64,000 bases of DNA from Ceratotherium simum simum (GCF_000283155.1 NW_004454180.1:17105909-17169908); one strand, 5' to 3'. Positions 47,028-58,630 are shown, counted from the first letter of the stretch. Notes: generated by a model not told the origin, from the sequence alone. Numbers and translations: made by a program.

Positions 47028-48330
47028 TCTCTATCTGTTTTCAAGATTTTTTCCTTTGTCTTTAGTTTTTAGGATTTTAATTATGATGTCTCCTTGTGTG
47101 GATCTAGGGGATAACCCATCTGGATTTTACTCAGCTTCTTGGATCTATAGGTTTATGGCTTTCGAAATTTAGGGACATTTTAGCCATCATTTCTTAGGAT
47201 ACTCTTCCAGTCCCACTCTCTTTTCTCTCTTTCTGGGCCTCTGATAGTACAAATGTTAACTCTTTTGTTACTGTGCTGCAGATACTAGATATATTGTTCA
47301 TTTGTTTCCAGTCTACTTTCTCTCTGTCCAGATTGGGTAAATGCTATGAATCTGTCCTCAAGTTCACTGATTCTGTCCTCTGTCATCTCTCCACTCTACT
47401 ATTAAGACCATTCAGTGAGTTTTTTATTTTGGTGCTTGTATTTTTCAGTTCTATTATTCCTTTTAGTTTTTCTTTATAGCTTCTATTTCTTTGCTGAAAT
47501 TTCCTATTTTTTCACTTGTTTCAAGAGAATTCGTAATAGCTGTTGGAGCATTTTTATGGTTATTGTTTTAAAATTCTTGTGAGATAATTCAAACCTGTGA
47601 TTCGTCTCAGTGTGGTGTCTGTTGATTGTCTTTTCTCACTCATGTTGTGATTCTCCTGGTTCTTAGTATAATAAGAAATTGTTGTGTCCTATTTTACATC
47701 TTTTGTGTATTATATTAAGACACCCTATACCTTATTTAGCTAATATTTTAGGAAGGAGTTGAGGCATAGCCTTAGGGTTGGCTAGTTGCGTATATTCAGA
47801 TTCCTGCTGGCCCCTGCAGAAAACACCGCAGTGAAAGAAGGGAATTGAGTTATACACCTCAGTTCAGATGGTGGGATGGGAGTTCAGCTTCTCTCATTGG
47901 GCCCCACTGACATGAAGGAAGAACAGAAGAGGAATATCAATTACTTTACTTCCTATCCCACCTCCTTAGGACAGGGTGGGGTTAGAGACTCAGCTTCTTG
48001 CTGGGGCCCACTGACACCACATTGAGGGGGACTGGAGTGCATGCTGACCCTGTTCCACATGGCCTGGTTCAGTCTTGTCCCTGCCCAGTGTGCATGGATG
48101 TTCTGCTCCCACTGGGCCTTGCTGACACCAGTAGTGGGGGGAAAGTAGAGTATTTACCAGCCCCTACTTGCACTCTCTTGTCAGCCTCATTAATGCCAGG
48201 TAGGAGTGGAAGCCCAGCGCTCAACTGGTCCCTGATGTCACCAAGGAGTGGGGGGATGGGGTGGGGTGTGAACCCTAGTCGTAACTAGTCCTGCCTTATA
48301 TTGTCTTGATAAATCTTGTGGCTGGTCAGT

Positions 48331-48649
48331 GGAATGGAGGCCCAGCTTGCCTCCGGACCACCAAGCAGAGAAATCAGAGCACTACCCGCCTCCATGTGAC
48401 CCAGCTGGGGTCTGTTGTCCAAGATCAAATTTAAATCTTCATCCAGTTTTGGCCTCTTTCTTTCTCGTTACCTTCTTAGTTTTAATGAACCTCTAAGCTC
48501 AATCCATTATTTAGAACTTGGAACGCTTCTTGTATCCCTTCATTTCCATAACTATAACTCTTCAGGGTTTTAAACATTATCAAGCAGCAAATAGCACCAT
48601 TCTGTCCACTTGTTAGTGCAGGTGGTGGTGGAGGCAAGCATAAACAGTT
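48331..48649. other. Unassigned sequence
   Basis: May include the outermost L1 5' UTR at the left. No repeat or exon is recognised in the rest. Confidence 0.35.
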
Positions 48650-49790
48650 TTTCAACTTGATAAACTTTTTTGGGCACCTGTGTTGTGCCCAGGTGTGTTC
48701 TACAAGCGAGGGATTCAGTGAAACACAAGGCACAAAAGGCTTCCTGCTCCTACAGAACTTATATTTAATTAGAGAGAAGAGGCAAAAAACAAATGAGTGA
48801 GAAAATTATTGGAGAGCTCTAAGTGTGCAAAGTATTAAAATAGGAGAGTGTGTTGGATATCATCTGTGTGCTTACTTTCAATTGGATAGTCAACTAAGGC
48901 ATCTCTAAGAAATTGTGATCCATGTGAAGATCTGAATGGCAAGGAGGTAATTATATCTGGGTGGCCATTCAGGGGAAAGAGGAGAGCTGGTACAAACCCC
49001 CCAAGACAGGGATGAGCTTGGCATGTTCAATGGAGCTAAAGAAGGCCAGCGTTTCTTTCTTTTTTTTCTTTTTGAGATAGCCATGACTAGGGCTTTCTTT
49101 CTGTGCTCTGAGGCCCTAAAACCACCCAGGGGTTCCTCTGGCCCTTGGTCAGGCATTTTTTATTTTTGAAGATTGACCCTGTGCTAACATCTGTTGCCAA
49201 TCTTCCTCCTTTTCTTTTTTCTCCCCAAAGCCCCAGTACATAGTTGTGTATCATAGTTGTAGAGTTGTAGCTCTTCTATGTGGGACACCACCTCAGCATG
49301 GCTTGGTGAGAGGTGAGTAGGTCCACGCCCAGGATCTGAACCGAGGAACCCCAGGCCGCTGAAGCAGAACGGTCGAACTTAATGGCTATGCCACAGGGCC
49401 GGCCCCAAGGCCAGTGTTTCTTAAGTGTCATGGAAAAAGAGATGAAGATATGTAATGAAATTGAAGTCAGACACCAATTAATGTAGAGGAAGAATATGGG
49501 CGAACAAGAATATGGAATTTGGATTTTATTTAAAGGTCAATTGGCAGCCACTGAGGAACTTTGGCCAGGGGAGTCGCACCCTCTAGATATTTTAAAAGCT
49601 CTCTCCAGCTCCAGTTTAGATAATATAGGTAGGCAATGGGGAGAGCAAGAGCTCAGGTGAGAGAAAACACAGCTGGGACCAGATGATGGTAATGGAGTTG
49701 GAGACAACTATAATAGGATGGACTTGCTGATGACCTGGCGGTGTACAGTGAAGGGAGGAGGGGAGGATGCATCATACATCACAGGTAGAC
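48650..49790 (-). mobile_element. LINE-2 (antisense), split by ERE
   Basis: Antisense L2 text: TGGGCACCTGTGTTGTGCCC, TTCCTGCTCCTACAGAACTT, TTGGCATGTTCAATGGAGC, then after the ERE TATGGAATTTGGATTTTATT, GGCAGCCACTGAGGAACTTT, AGCTCTCTCCAGCTCC and GATGATGGTAATGGAGTTGG. The order matches the L2 3' part. No readable ORF2 frame remains. Confidence 0.72.
49058..49406 (-). mobile_element. ERE-type SINE with extra 3' segment
   Basis: Antisense ERE head at the right (CCACAGGGCCGGCCCC) and middle (CTCCCCAAAGCCCCAGTACA), with one 3' unit (GTGCTAACATCTGTTGCCAA). In element orientation the SINE ends in an A-rich AAAAATAAAAAA (about 49157-49168), is followed by about 80 bp of non-SINE sequence, then a second A-rich tail (49058-49073). 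The whole is bracketed by a 16-bp duplication with one mismatch, AAGGCCAGCGTTTCTT (49042-49057) and AAGGCCAGTGTTTCTT (49407-49422). The target site reads TT/AAGA in element orientation, close to the L1 endonuclease preference. This is the signature of a 3' transduction. Confidence 0.9.
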
Positions 49791-52789
49791 TCGGAAGGGG
49801 TTCTTCTTATGCCTCTATGCCTGTTTAAAGACCACTGATTTTCTTGCCTAGTTTCTCATAGAGGGAGTGGATTCCCATTACACTTTCCGGGAGGAACCCC
49901 AACTTCTCTCCACGGTCTCTCTCTCCTGGGAGGAAGAGGACTGATCTGATCAGTGAGTTGAGAAGGAGCACCTTTGCTTCAGGACCTTCTTGGGCTCCCC
50001 GCCTCTCAGAGCTAGCCTGTCTTCTGCTCGGTTACTCTGCAGCAAGGACTGTGGATCTCCATCTGTGCTGCGATTGAGTGCATTTGTTTAAGCCCAGTTG
50101 TTTGAAGATACAAAGCCACCTTCTCCTTCTAACAGTATGTTTATCAGTAATAAAACGGATGTTTTGATCCGAAGGTGTTTCTCTCTTGTGTTTTATATTT
50201 CAATTGGCTCCAACTCAGAAGGGGAAGAATAATTATTATTTATTGCTCCCCCAAATCAATACATTAGTTTTCTGCCCCAGATTGTTGATAAGTTGGGGAG
50301 AACTTGCATCTGTGAAGAGAATAATACACACTGATGTATTTACAGGTTCTTACAAGGAAGATTGTTCTTGCTTGGCTAACACTATGCGGGAATTCTTTTT
50401 CCAATCAGCAACGCTTTCGGGAAAAACAAGGAACATGCAATTAGAAAGGTTTCTGATGGAGAATATGCCTTGTTTTTGAACCAATGCATTTTTTCACTTT
50501 CTTGTATAATGCAAATGTAGTACAAATTTTCTTATTCTTCTTCTTAAAAATATAATGGATAAAAAATATGAAAATAAAGAAAAATTTGAAAAATTTCCCT
50601 CAAATTTCATCGCTCTAACACAATAACTTTTTCCCAACCACTTCATGTTTTTCAATCCCTTGATATGTTTTTCTAGACATTTCTAAGAAAAATAATTGAG
50701 ACTAGGGAGACAATACGGGAAGTCTGAAGATAATGACCCATAGAGAATCTTAATAGCCTAGAGAGGAGGATGAAATAGAATTTCCAGCAATTATATAATG
50801 ACAATGCAGACTATAAAAATAATACCATGCTCTAAAATGATGCTGACTAATTGTGAGTTGAGAGGCATAACCAGAGCAGTAATAAAGCAGATATTGTGAC
50901 ATCACATTGGGACTATGAAAATTATTCTAATTGTTGAATATTAATTGCACTGTGGTTGGTGTATCAGGAGAAGTCCAGATTTTGTAAACATTCCTGGGCT
51001 AATCTGAGTTCAGAAGCCTTCTTTAACCTGATGAGGCGTGTGGCATGGGGGCAGGAGAGAGCCTTGCTTCCATGGGTGAGGGAGAAGCTGCTGTCACCCG
51101 TCTGTGAAGACACCTGTTTCATCTGCAGACATGTCATCTCAGTAAATTTCCCCCAGGAGAGTTCAGCACAGCATGTTCAGGCCACTCTATTCCCACAAGG
51201 CCACACCAGTTATTAAAAATTAGTGTCAGGGATCAGGGGAGGAGAAGGTGCTGAGCAGTTCTTTAGCATTTTATGCATAATGAAAATTTTTGCGTGTTTG
51301 CAACTTTGTTAGAGAAAAGAGTCTGACTGTGGGTGACACAAATGAGGCAGCAAAGATCTGTGAACTACGTTTTCCAGAATCCTCTTCCTGGCATGGTCTT
51401 GGGTTAGAGTCAACCAATGAAAGGAACTTATGTGAGATTTGGAAACTGGAGATGAAGATGAGGCCAGTATCCTTGGGGGACGGTTGCAGCCGGGTAGATG
51501 ACAGACACGAGATGGCAAGGGCCTCCACATGAGCTTCTAGGGAAACATCAACATTGGTACTATGGGGTCAGAGGAGTGGCCGAGTGGTCCATGTGCTGCC
51601 TCAGCCACTCCAGTTGTGTAAGTGTCTACTTCCCTGTGTTAAAATCCCTTCACTGTTTGTCCAAAACCCTTCCTTAAAGGAAGAATTATTTCTTAAGCAT
51701 ATACACTTGAGAAGGTTTAAGATGACAGAAAGATTTATCTGAACTTATCACTGCATAATATTATACTGGGCTAAAAGAGAGGGTAGTTAGATAATGGTTG
51801 AAAGCTTTTCCTATGAATTTTCAGTAGCATCTCCTTAAATGGACTGAATGATCTTATGTAATTTAGGGATGGTTCTTATATCTTCTTCTCAGAAAGATGG
51901 TTTACTAAGTGATCTAGCAAAGCTATTTCTTCGGTTGGATGTCATCATGATTATTACCATTTTTACATGTTACTCTGAAATAATTTGTCCTCTAGAAATT
52001 GGATCCTTCTGTTTTTAGATGAACTGAGGCCGTTCAATGGAAAACCTCAGTGGGACCCACCTTCTCAGAAAGAGCCCCATGTTGGGGGCTCCACACTGCA
52101 TCTCTCTTCTGCTCTGGTCCCTTCGTCATGTGGAGAGTGTTATAGGCTTCTCTGCTGCAGGAACTTCTCTCCTCTATGGTTTCCCAAACTTTTTCACTCC
52201 AATCACACAGATAGAAATTAATAACATGAGTCCATAATGCCTTGTTGTCAATTCTGAAATCTCAACACCATGAAAACCAAAAGTTTTTCGTCAAGTTTTG
52301 AGCAGAAAAACCACACTGAACTTCCATGAGACTCTTTAAGGTTGATTTATTCCTCTCAGTGTGAATATCTCTGCATCTTATGCAGAAATACCAGTGTGTT
52401 TTATTTCTGATGCTGGACCAGACATCCCTGGGGGTGGTATTCAATGTATGTTAGGTGGTCACATCTCCTCTCTACCATGTGAAAAACTCTAAATCCCAAA
52501 ACACATTGAGCCTCAAGGGTTTTGGTTGGTCACATAGGGGCAAAATAGAATGGATATGGAGGTATTTATATGAGCTTGTGACATTTATTACTTTTTCTTA
52601 ATATTATAAAAGTATAATAAAAATACAGTAAAAATGGTAGGGAAATGTTTACTATCAAAGTTCTATAAAATCTCTAGATGAATTAGTTTCAAAAGCTTTA
52701 GTTAAACTCAAGTTTGTTTTCCATGGATGTAACTTGCTAATACCCAGTTTTATGCTTCCAATGGCTACATGTATTTCCCGATTAACATG
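49791..52789. other. Unassigned mostly unique sequence
   Basis: About 3 kb without a recognised exon, RNA gene or named repeat. The segment 51340-51560 (ACTACGTTTTCCAGAATCCT, then CAACCAATGAAAGG) resembles an old interspersed element whose name I cannot give. Overlapping frames at 51271-51532 on both strands have no domains. Confidence 0.42.
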
Positions 52790-52857
52790 TTTTTGTTTAA
52801 ATTTTTATTTAAATACTTATAAATTTACAAGCAGTTATAAAAAATAAACAGAGGGAT

Positions 52858-53167
52858 TTTTTTTTTTTTTTGTGAGGAAGATCAGCCCTGAGCTAACATC
52901 CATGCCAATCCTCCTCTTTTTGCTGAGGAAGACTGGCCCTAAGCTAACATCTATTGCCAATCCTCCTCCTTTTTTTTTACCTTTTTCTCCCCAAAGCTCC
53001 AGTAGATAGTTGTATGTCATAATTGCACATCCTTCTAGTTGCTGTATGTGGGACGCCACCTCAGCATGGCCAGACAACTGGTGCATTGGTGAGCGTCCGG
53101 GATCCGAACCCGGGCCGCCAGTAGCAGAGCACACGCACTTAACCTCTAAGCCACGGGGCCAGCCCCC
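52858..53167 (-). mobile_element. ERE-type SINE, long form (antisense)
   Basis: Antisense head at the right (CCACGGGGCCAGCCCC), with B-box GGGATCCGAACCCGGG intact on the plus strand. The middle has CTCCCCAAAGCTCCAGTAG, and there are two 3' units (TGAGCTAACATCCATGCC and TAAGCTAACATCTATTGCC) and a long T-run as antisense poly(A). CAGAGGGAT (52849-52857) and CAGAGCGAT (53168-53176) flank it, a 9-bp target duplication with one mismatch. It inserted into an L1 3' UTR. The minus-strand frame at 52835-53134 is a translation of the SINE. Confidence 0.95.
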
Positions 53168-53571
53168 CAGAGCGATCTCATATATGCTTACCCAGTTTCC
53201 TACAATGGTGATATTTTGTAAAACTATAGTACAATATCACAACCGGGATGTTGGCATGGATACAATCCACCAATCCTATTTAGATTTCCCAGTTGTGCGT
53301 GGACTCACTGGGTGTGTGAGGGAGAGTGGAGGGGGCAGTGTGGCCACCATGACAGTCAACATATTGAACTGTTCCCTCACTGCAAGCATCCTTCATGTTG
53401 CCCTTTTATAACCACATCAACTCCTTCCTGACCCATCAATAAGCCCTGTAAACCATTAATCTGTTCTCTATTTCTAAAAGTCTATTTCAAAATTGTTACA
53501 TAAATGAAGTCATAAGGTAAGAAATCTTTTTGAAGTGGCTTTTTCGTTCACCATAATTCCCTGGAGATCTA

Positions 53572-53790
53572 TCAAGTTGTTGCCTGTATCAATAGTCTGT
53601 TCCTTTCCACTGTTGAGTAGTAGTCCCAGGTGTGGACATATGACAGTTTGGTTAGCCATTCACCTGGTGAAGGACATTTGGGCTGTTTCCCAGATAGGGT
53701 TATTACAAATAAAGCTGCTATGAACATCCGCGTATAGACTTTTCTGTGAACATACATCTTCATTTCTCTGAGATAAATGTCCAAGAACAC
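53572..53790 (-). pseudogene. LINE-1 ORF2 C-terminal remnant
   Basis: The frame contains VYTRMFIAALFVITLSGKQP, then KCPSPGEWLTKLSYVHTWDY, the conserved ORF2 C-terminal tail. Upstream ORF2 is out of frame. Confidence 0.86.
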
Positions 53791-54577
53791 AATTGCTAGG
53801 TTGTATGATAATTGTATGTTTAATTTTATAAGAAATTGCCAAAGTTTTTCAGAGTGGCTATACCATTTTACATTTCCACTGACATGTTTGAGTGATCCAG
53901 TTTCTCTGCATCCTCGTCAACGTTTGGTGTTGTTACTAGTATTTATTTTAACCATCTTGATAGCTGTGCAGTGATATCTTGTTGTGGTTTTAATTTGTAT
54001 TTCCTTGTGGCTAATGATGATGAATATCTTTTAATGTGCTTTTTTGCCATCTATATATCCTCTTTAGTGAAATGTCTATGTTTTTGTCCAGGCCTTACTT
54101 GGATTGATTGGATTTTTTTCCATTGAGTTTTGAGAGTTCTTTATTGTTCCTAGCTGCTAGTCCTTTGTTGGATATGTGGTTTGCAATATGTGGTTTGGTT
54201 TTTCCCAATCTGTAGCTTATCTTTTTATATCTTTCACATGGGGCTTTCACAGAGCTCAAGACGTTTAAATTTGATGAGGTTCAATTTATTGATTTTTCTT
54301 TTGATGGGTTGAGTTTTGGCACCAAGTCTAAGAACTCATTGCCTAAACCTGTATCCCAAACATTTTCTACTAATTTTTTAATAAAATGTTTATACTTTCA
54401 TGTTTTACATTTAAATCCATGATTCATTTCAGTTCCTTTTTGTATATTGTGTAAGGTTTGGGTTGTAGTTTATTCTTTTGCCAATGGATATCCAATTGTT
54501 CCAGCTCCGTTTACTGAAAAGATCATATTTCCAAGATTGAACAGCTTTTGCCCCTTTGTCAAAAATCAGTTGAGCAT

Positions 54578-54611
54578 ATATGTGCGAGTCAATTATATGT
54601 GCGAGTCAATT
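54578..54611. repeat. Perfect 17-bp tandem duplication
   Basis: ATATGTGCGAGTCAATT occurs twice head to tail (54578-54594, 54595-54611) inside the antisense L1. The L1 consensus has a single copy at this place. Confidence 0.95.
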
Positions 54612-55706
54612 TCCAGACCCTATGTTCTGCTCCATTGATATGTGTCTATCCTTCCATCAGCACAGTACTGTCCTAACTTTTATAGCCATACAATAAGCCT
54701 TAGTATTGGTAGAGTTATTATTCCTGCTTCATTCTTCATTTTCAAGATTGTTTTTGCTATTTTAGAGCCTGTGCCTTTCCATATAAATTTTAGAATAAAC
54801 TTGTCTATGTCTGTCAAAAAACTTGCTGGGATTTTGATATGAATGCGTTAAGCCTATAGCTCAATTTGGAGACAATTGATGCCTTTACTATATAGTCTTC
54901 CAATCCATGAAAACAGTATTTCTCTCCATCTATTTAGGTCTTCCTTGATTTCTTTCAGCAATATTTTGTCGTTTTCAGCGTACAGATCCTGCCCATGTCT
55001 TGCTATGTGCATGGCTAAGTATTCCATTATCTTTGAATTATACATGATATTGTGTTTTTAACTTCGGTTTCCACGTGTTCATTATTAGTATACACAAATG
55101 AGATTGATTTTTGTGTGTTGACCTCATATCCTGCAACTTTGCTGAACTTACTTACTAGTTCTAGAGTTTTTTTGTAGATTCTTCAGGATATTATGCATAA
55201 AAAATTATGCCAAATGAAAATAGTATCAGTTTTATTTCTTCCTGTGGAATCTGAATACCTTAATGTAGTGGCTAGATCTTCCAGTATCACTGAACAGGAG
55301 TGATGTGAGTGGACTTTTTGCCTTGTCCTTGTATTAGAGGGAAAGCATTTGGCTTTTCACCTTAAATAAGATATTCTCTGTGAGTTTTTTGTAGATGCTC
55401 ATTATCCAGTTGAGTTGGTTCCCTCTATTCATAACTTTTGAGAGTTTTTATCATGAATAAGTGTTGGATTTGGTCAAATGTTTTTGCTTTGTCAATTGAT
55501 ATCATCATATGATTTTTCTTCTTTATTCTGTTGATATGGTAGATTACATTGATTGGTTTTCAAATGTGGAACCAGCCTTGTATATCTGGAATAAATCCCA
55601 CTTGGTCATGGTGTATAATTTTTGCTATACCTTGCTGGATTTGGTTTGCTAATATTTTGTTGAGGAGTTTTGTTTCTAAGTTCATGAGAGATATTTGTCT
55701 GTAGCT

Positions 55707-55766
55707 CCTTTCCTTCCTTCCTTCCTTCCTTTCTTCCTTCCTTCTTTTCTCCCTTTCTTTTCTTCT
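55707..55766. repeat. (TTCC)n-rich tract
   Basis: TTCC units with TTTC and TTCTTTTC interruptions inside the antisense L1, at a place where the consensus is only T- and C-rich. Confidence 0.9.
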
Positions 55767-56639
55767 GTTTTGTTCTGTCTTTGTTCGGTTTTGGTAATGG
55801 AGTAATTCTGACCTCATAACATCATTTGGGAAGTGTACTCTCTTCTTCTATTTTTTGAAATAGGTTGTGTAGAATTTGTATTAATTGTTCTTTAAATATT
55901 TGGTAGAATTCTCCACTAAAGCCCCCTAGGTCAAGAGATTTCTTTTGGGGGAGCTTTGTATTACAAATTCGATGTCTTGTATGGTTCTAGGACTATTTAG
56001 ATTATATATTTCATCTTGGTTGAATTTTTGAATGTGTGGTAGTTCAAAGAATTGGTCTATTTCTTCTAAATCGTAGAATATGAGTGTAAATTTGTTTATA
56101 TCATTTTGTTATTATATTTTTAAATGCAGAATTGGTAGTGATATTATCTATTCATTCCTGATACTGATGATGTGTTTCTTCTCTCTTTTTGTTTTTGTCA
56201 GTCTTGCTAGAGGTTTATCAATTTTTATTGATTTTAAAAAACTACCTTTTTGTTTCATTGATTTTTCTCTATATTCTATTTTCAATTTTATTAATTTCTG
56301 CTTTTATCTTTAGTATATCTTTCCTTCTGCTGACTTGGGTTTATTTTGTTCTTTTTCTAGTTTATTGAGGTAGGAACTAAGATTTTTAATTTGAGCCCCT
56401 TTCTTTCCTAATGTAAGCACATAGTGCTATAAATTTTCCTCTCAGTACTGCTTTATGTCACATGCTACATTCTTGCATATATTGTATTTTCATTTTCAAA
56501 CAGTTCTGTGCATTTTATTTTCTTTGCAATTTGCTCTTAACTCATGCATTATTTAGAAGTGTTTTGTTTTGTTTCCACTTACTTATGCAATTGTTTATGC
56601 AGTGAATGTTTGAGTAAATTCTAATGACAATAGTCAAAC

Positions 56640-57070
56640 AATGTAAAAAAAATGCAGTCTCACCTTCCTCTGTCGCCATAATTTCTCCCGGGTCCAACTG
56701 CTCACAGTTAATGATTTTCCTCTCGTTTTCTTTTGTAAACTTGTATGTAATATAGATATACACTTAGATGTTTAAACAAAGAGGGGTTCATACTTTACAT
56801 TTTCTCAAAGATTTACTTTTTTCACTTAACATTGTGTCTTAGAAACCATACTCTGTCATTTCCTTGCTACAGCTTCCTTTTTGATGGCTACATAAACATT
56901 TCATAATATGTATTTCATGTGATTTGAACATATTCTATTGATAGATATTTAGGGTGCTTCCAATATTTTAACTTACAAGTTGTGCTTTTGTAACCATACA
57001 CGGATAGTGGAGCTGCATCATAAGTATGCATTCAACTCATTTTACTTCAGCTATAATGACTGACCATTTC
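56640..57070 (-). mobile_element. Old LINE-1/HAL1-like 3' fragment (antisense)
   Basis: Text such as TTTTCACTTAACATTGTGTC, CTTTTTGATGGCTACATAAA, ATTTAGGGTGCTTCCAATAT and TTGTGCTTTTGTAACCATAC matches the general order of a deeply diverged L1 3' end. The family is uncertain. Confidence 0.55.
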
Positions 57071-57124
57071 ACAGTTTTGATGAATGTGTTAATCCACACA
57101 CACAAGAGGATCAACAAACCTCAG

Positions 57125-57440
57125 TGAAAAAAAAGCTCTCTGGGAAAGTGTACATATTGCATAGTTCCATTTATATGAATTATCTATAAAAGGCACATTT
57201 ATAGACACAGAAAGCAGGTCAGTGGTTGCTTGGGAATGGGGATGGGAGCAGGTATTGACTGAAATGAGCACGGGGAACGTGTTAGGGTCATGGAAATGTC
57301 TAAAGCTGGGTTGTGATGATGATTGCACAACTCAAAGTAATGAAAATCATTGCAGTGTATGCTAGAAATGGGTGAATTTTTGGTATGCATATTTTTTATA
57401 TTTTTTATTTTCTGTGTATTATGATGTTTGACATCATAAA
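57125..57440 (+). mobile_element. LINE-1 3' end (sense)
   Basis: Matches the L1 3' UTR in sense: TTGCATAGTTCCATTTATAT, an ACAGAAAGCAGGTCAGTGGT segment, TGCTTGGGAATGGGGATGGG, GTCATGGAAATGTCTAAAGC and GCTAGAAATGGGTGAATTTT. 5'-truncated, opposite in orientation to its neighbours. Confidence 0.8.
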
Positions 57441-57454
57441 AAAAACTTTTTGGC

Positions 57455-57935
57455 TGAGGAGAGACTGCCAATCCTTAGAGACAGCAATGGGCCCAGCCTG
57501 GAGGACGCCTGCGACATGCACACCAACCACTCCAGAGCCATGTCTCCTTTGACTGGCCCGTGCACCCAGGAAACAACATTCTCCTGCCTTAAAGTCCCAG
57601 GTCCAGGTACCAGGCAACTAGGGCCCACCCCTATAGTTTAGATCCCACAAGAGTTATTCAGACCAGCCAACCCTAAACTGTTTGCCCTGTCCTGCTTTGC
57701 CTTTCCTGCAGAAACTCCGTAAAGATGGTGGCCTGGGCTCTCCCATGCTACTGTCCCTTCTGCTTCCTGACTGATGCTGGTGCTTCCCCATGTGGCCCTG
57801 TGTGGTATGCCATGTCTCCCGTCTCCAGGATCTGTGAGTATAACCTGTGTTTTCCTGAGCCTCTTGTGTGTCTGTTCTTATGGCTGCACCTGACTGACCA
57901 TCATATAAGAGAACACAGAACAGTGCGTACATTGT
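57455..57935 (+). mobile_element. Possible ERV LTR (sense)
   Basis: Reads like a retroviral LTR: CTCCTGCCTTAAAGTCCCAG, a GGTACCAGGCAACTAGGGCC segment, GCTTTGCCTTTCCTGCAGAA, then GTGAGTATAACCTGTGTTTT (in the place of an AATAAA region), followed by CCTGAGCCTCTTGTGTGTCT. It is followed by a GACTGACCATCATATAAGAG segment near the end. No coding region is attached and the family cannot be named with confidence. Confidence 0.42.
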
Positions 57936-58064
57936 TGAAATTAAAAAAATACATTAACATAGGAAAGATCTATGTATTACAAACAAAAATAAGATAAGAT
58001 ACATTACAGCTTTCCAAGCACTCTTACAGAAATTTGTCCATTTGGAAGAGCAAAATAAATATGC

Positions 58065-58255
58065 TCTAATGCTGTGGAGAGAACACTGGACCTGGACTCA
58101 CAAATCATGAACTAAAGTTCTTGCTCTATTGTTTGCTATTCATGTAACATTGGCTGACTCACCTCTCTGAATCAATTTCCTTATCTTTAGATGAAAATTA
58201 ATTCAGAATATGCATAAGGCATCTAAAGCAGTGCCCGCCTAGTGCTCAGTCCTGA
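58065..58255 (+). repeat. MIR SINE
   Basis: Sense MIR-like order: GAACACTGGACCTGGACTCA, a GTTTGCTATTCATGTAACAT segment, CTCTCTGAATCAATTTCCTT, ATGCATAAGGCATCTAAAGC and AGTGCCCGCCTAGTGCTCAG. Diverged. Confidence 0.68.
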
Positions 58256-58329
58256 TGCTCTTCACTTTCACTTCTACTGCTGAGGTTATCTTTTGAGGGC
58301 ACCCAGCACAGAACACGACAGTGGTGGTA

Positions 58330-58630
58330 GTCAGTGAATGCCGCCCCACCCTTCATCTTCTCTCCAGCATCTCCCCTCTCTCTGGAGGGAGTGCATCACT
58401 CATTCTGCTGCTCACTCATCTCTGAATCAATGCCTCGCATCTGTGCTGCTGTACAGCGTGCCCTTTCCTCCACACCTGTGGCCCACACCACTCCACTTCC
58501 TGTTTCCTCGTCTGTCTCCATGACTGGATTTTAAGCTCCTAGAAAGCAGAGACCATGTTTCCTCTGCTCTGTGTGCTGAAGACATAGCACTGTGTCGGGC
58601 ATACCATAAGAATTCACTGAAAGCGTGATG
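58330..58630 (+). mobile_element. LINE-2 3' region
   Basis: The right end reads GATTTTAAGCTCCTAGAAAG, CAGAGACCATGTTTCCTCTG, AGACATAGCACTGTGTCGGG and AATTCACTGAAAGC, the L2 3' end in sense. The C/T-rich text to the left is consistent with the L2 ORF2 tail. Confidence 0.72.

Larger units (their letters stand above)
42535..48330 (-). mobile_element. Nearly full-length old LINE-1 (antisense)
   Basis: Runs from 3' UTR (42535-42900), through the ORF2 C-terminus (43181-43420), reverse transcriptase (about 43440-45000) and the rest of ORF2 and ORF1 text, to the GC-richer 5' UTR (about 47800-48330, with CTGACACCAGTAGTGGGGGG). The FADD motif of reverse transcriptase reads FAGD (43911-43922) and a stop follows three codons later (43899-43901). 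It contains a 100-N gap (45631-45730), an ERE (46836-47027), a CA array and an 84-bp internal duplication. The family is an old L1M type; it is dead. Confidence 0.9.
52790..56590 (-). mobile_element. Long LINE-1 (antisense)
   Basis: Runs from the 3' UTR (TTACAAGCAGTTATAAAAAA, interrupted by an ERE, then CAATGGTGATATTTTGTAAA and CTATAGTACAATATCACAAC), through the ORF2 C-terminus (53572-53790) and reverse-transcriptase region (GTATATCTGGAATAAATCCC, CACTTGGTCATGGTGTATAA), to about ATGCATTATTTAGAAGTGTT near 56570. The rest of the element toward its 5' end is missing. The reverse-transcriptase catalytic region near 55190 is degenerate. It contains a 17-bp tandem duplication (54578-54611) and a TTCC array (55707-55766). 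Confidence 0.9.

Noticed and set aside
48130..48143. CTCF-like CCAGTAGTGGGGGG
   Set aside because: It lies in L1 5' UTR repeat units and lacks the GGC core of the motif.
51571..51603. tRNA-like start (GTGGCCGAGTGGTCC)
   Set aside because: It resembles a tRNA-Leu/Ser D-arm, but no anticodon arm, B box (GGTTCGAATCC) or closing acceptor stem follows within 90 bp.
52835..53134. 99-codon minus-strand frame, and similar frames at 4998-5327 and 11278-11577
   Set aside because: All three are translations of ERE SINEs and share the same SINE-derived words, so they are not genes.
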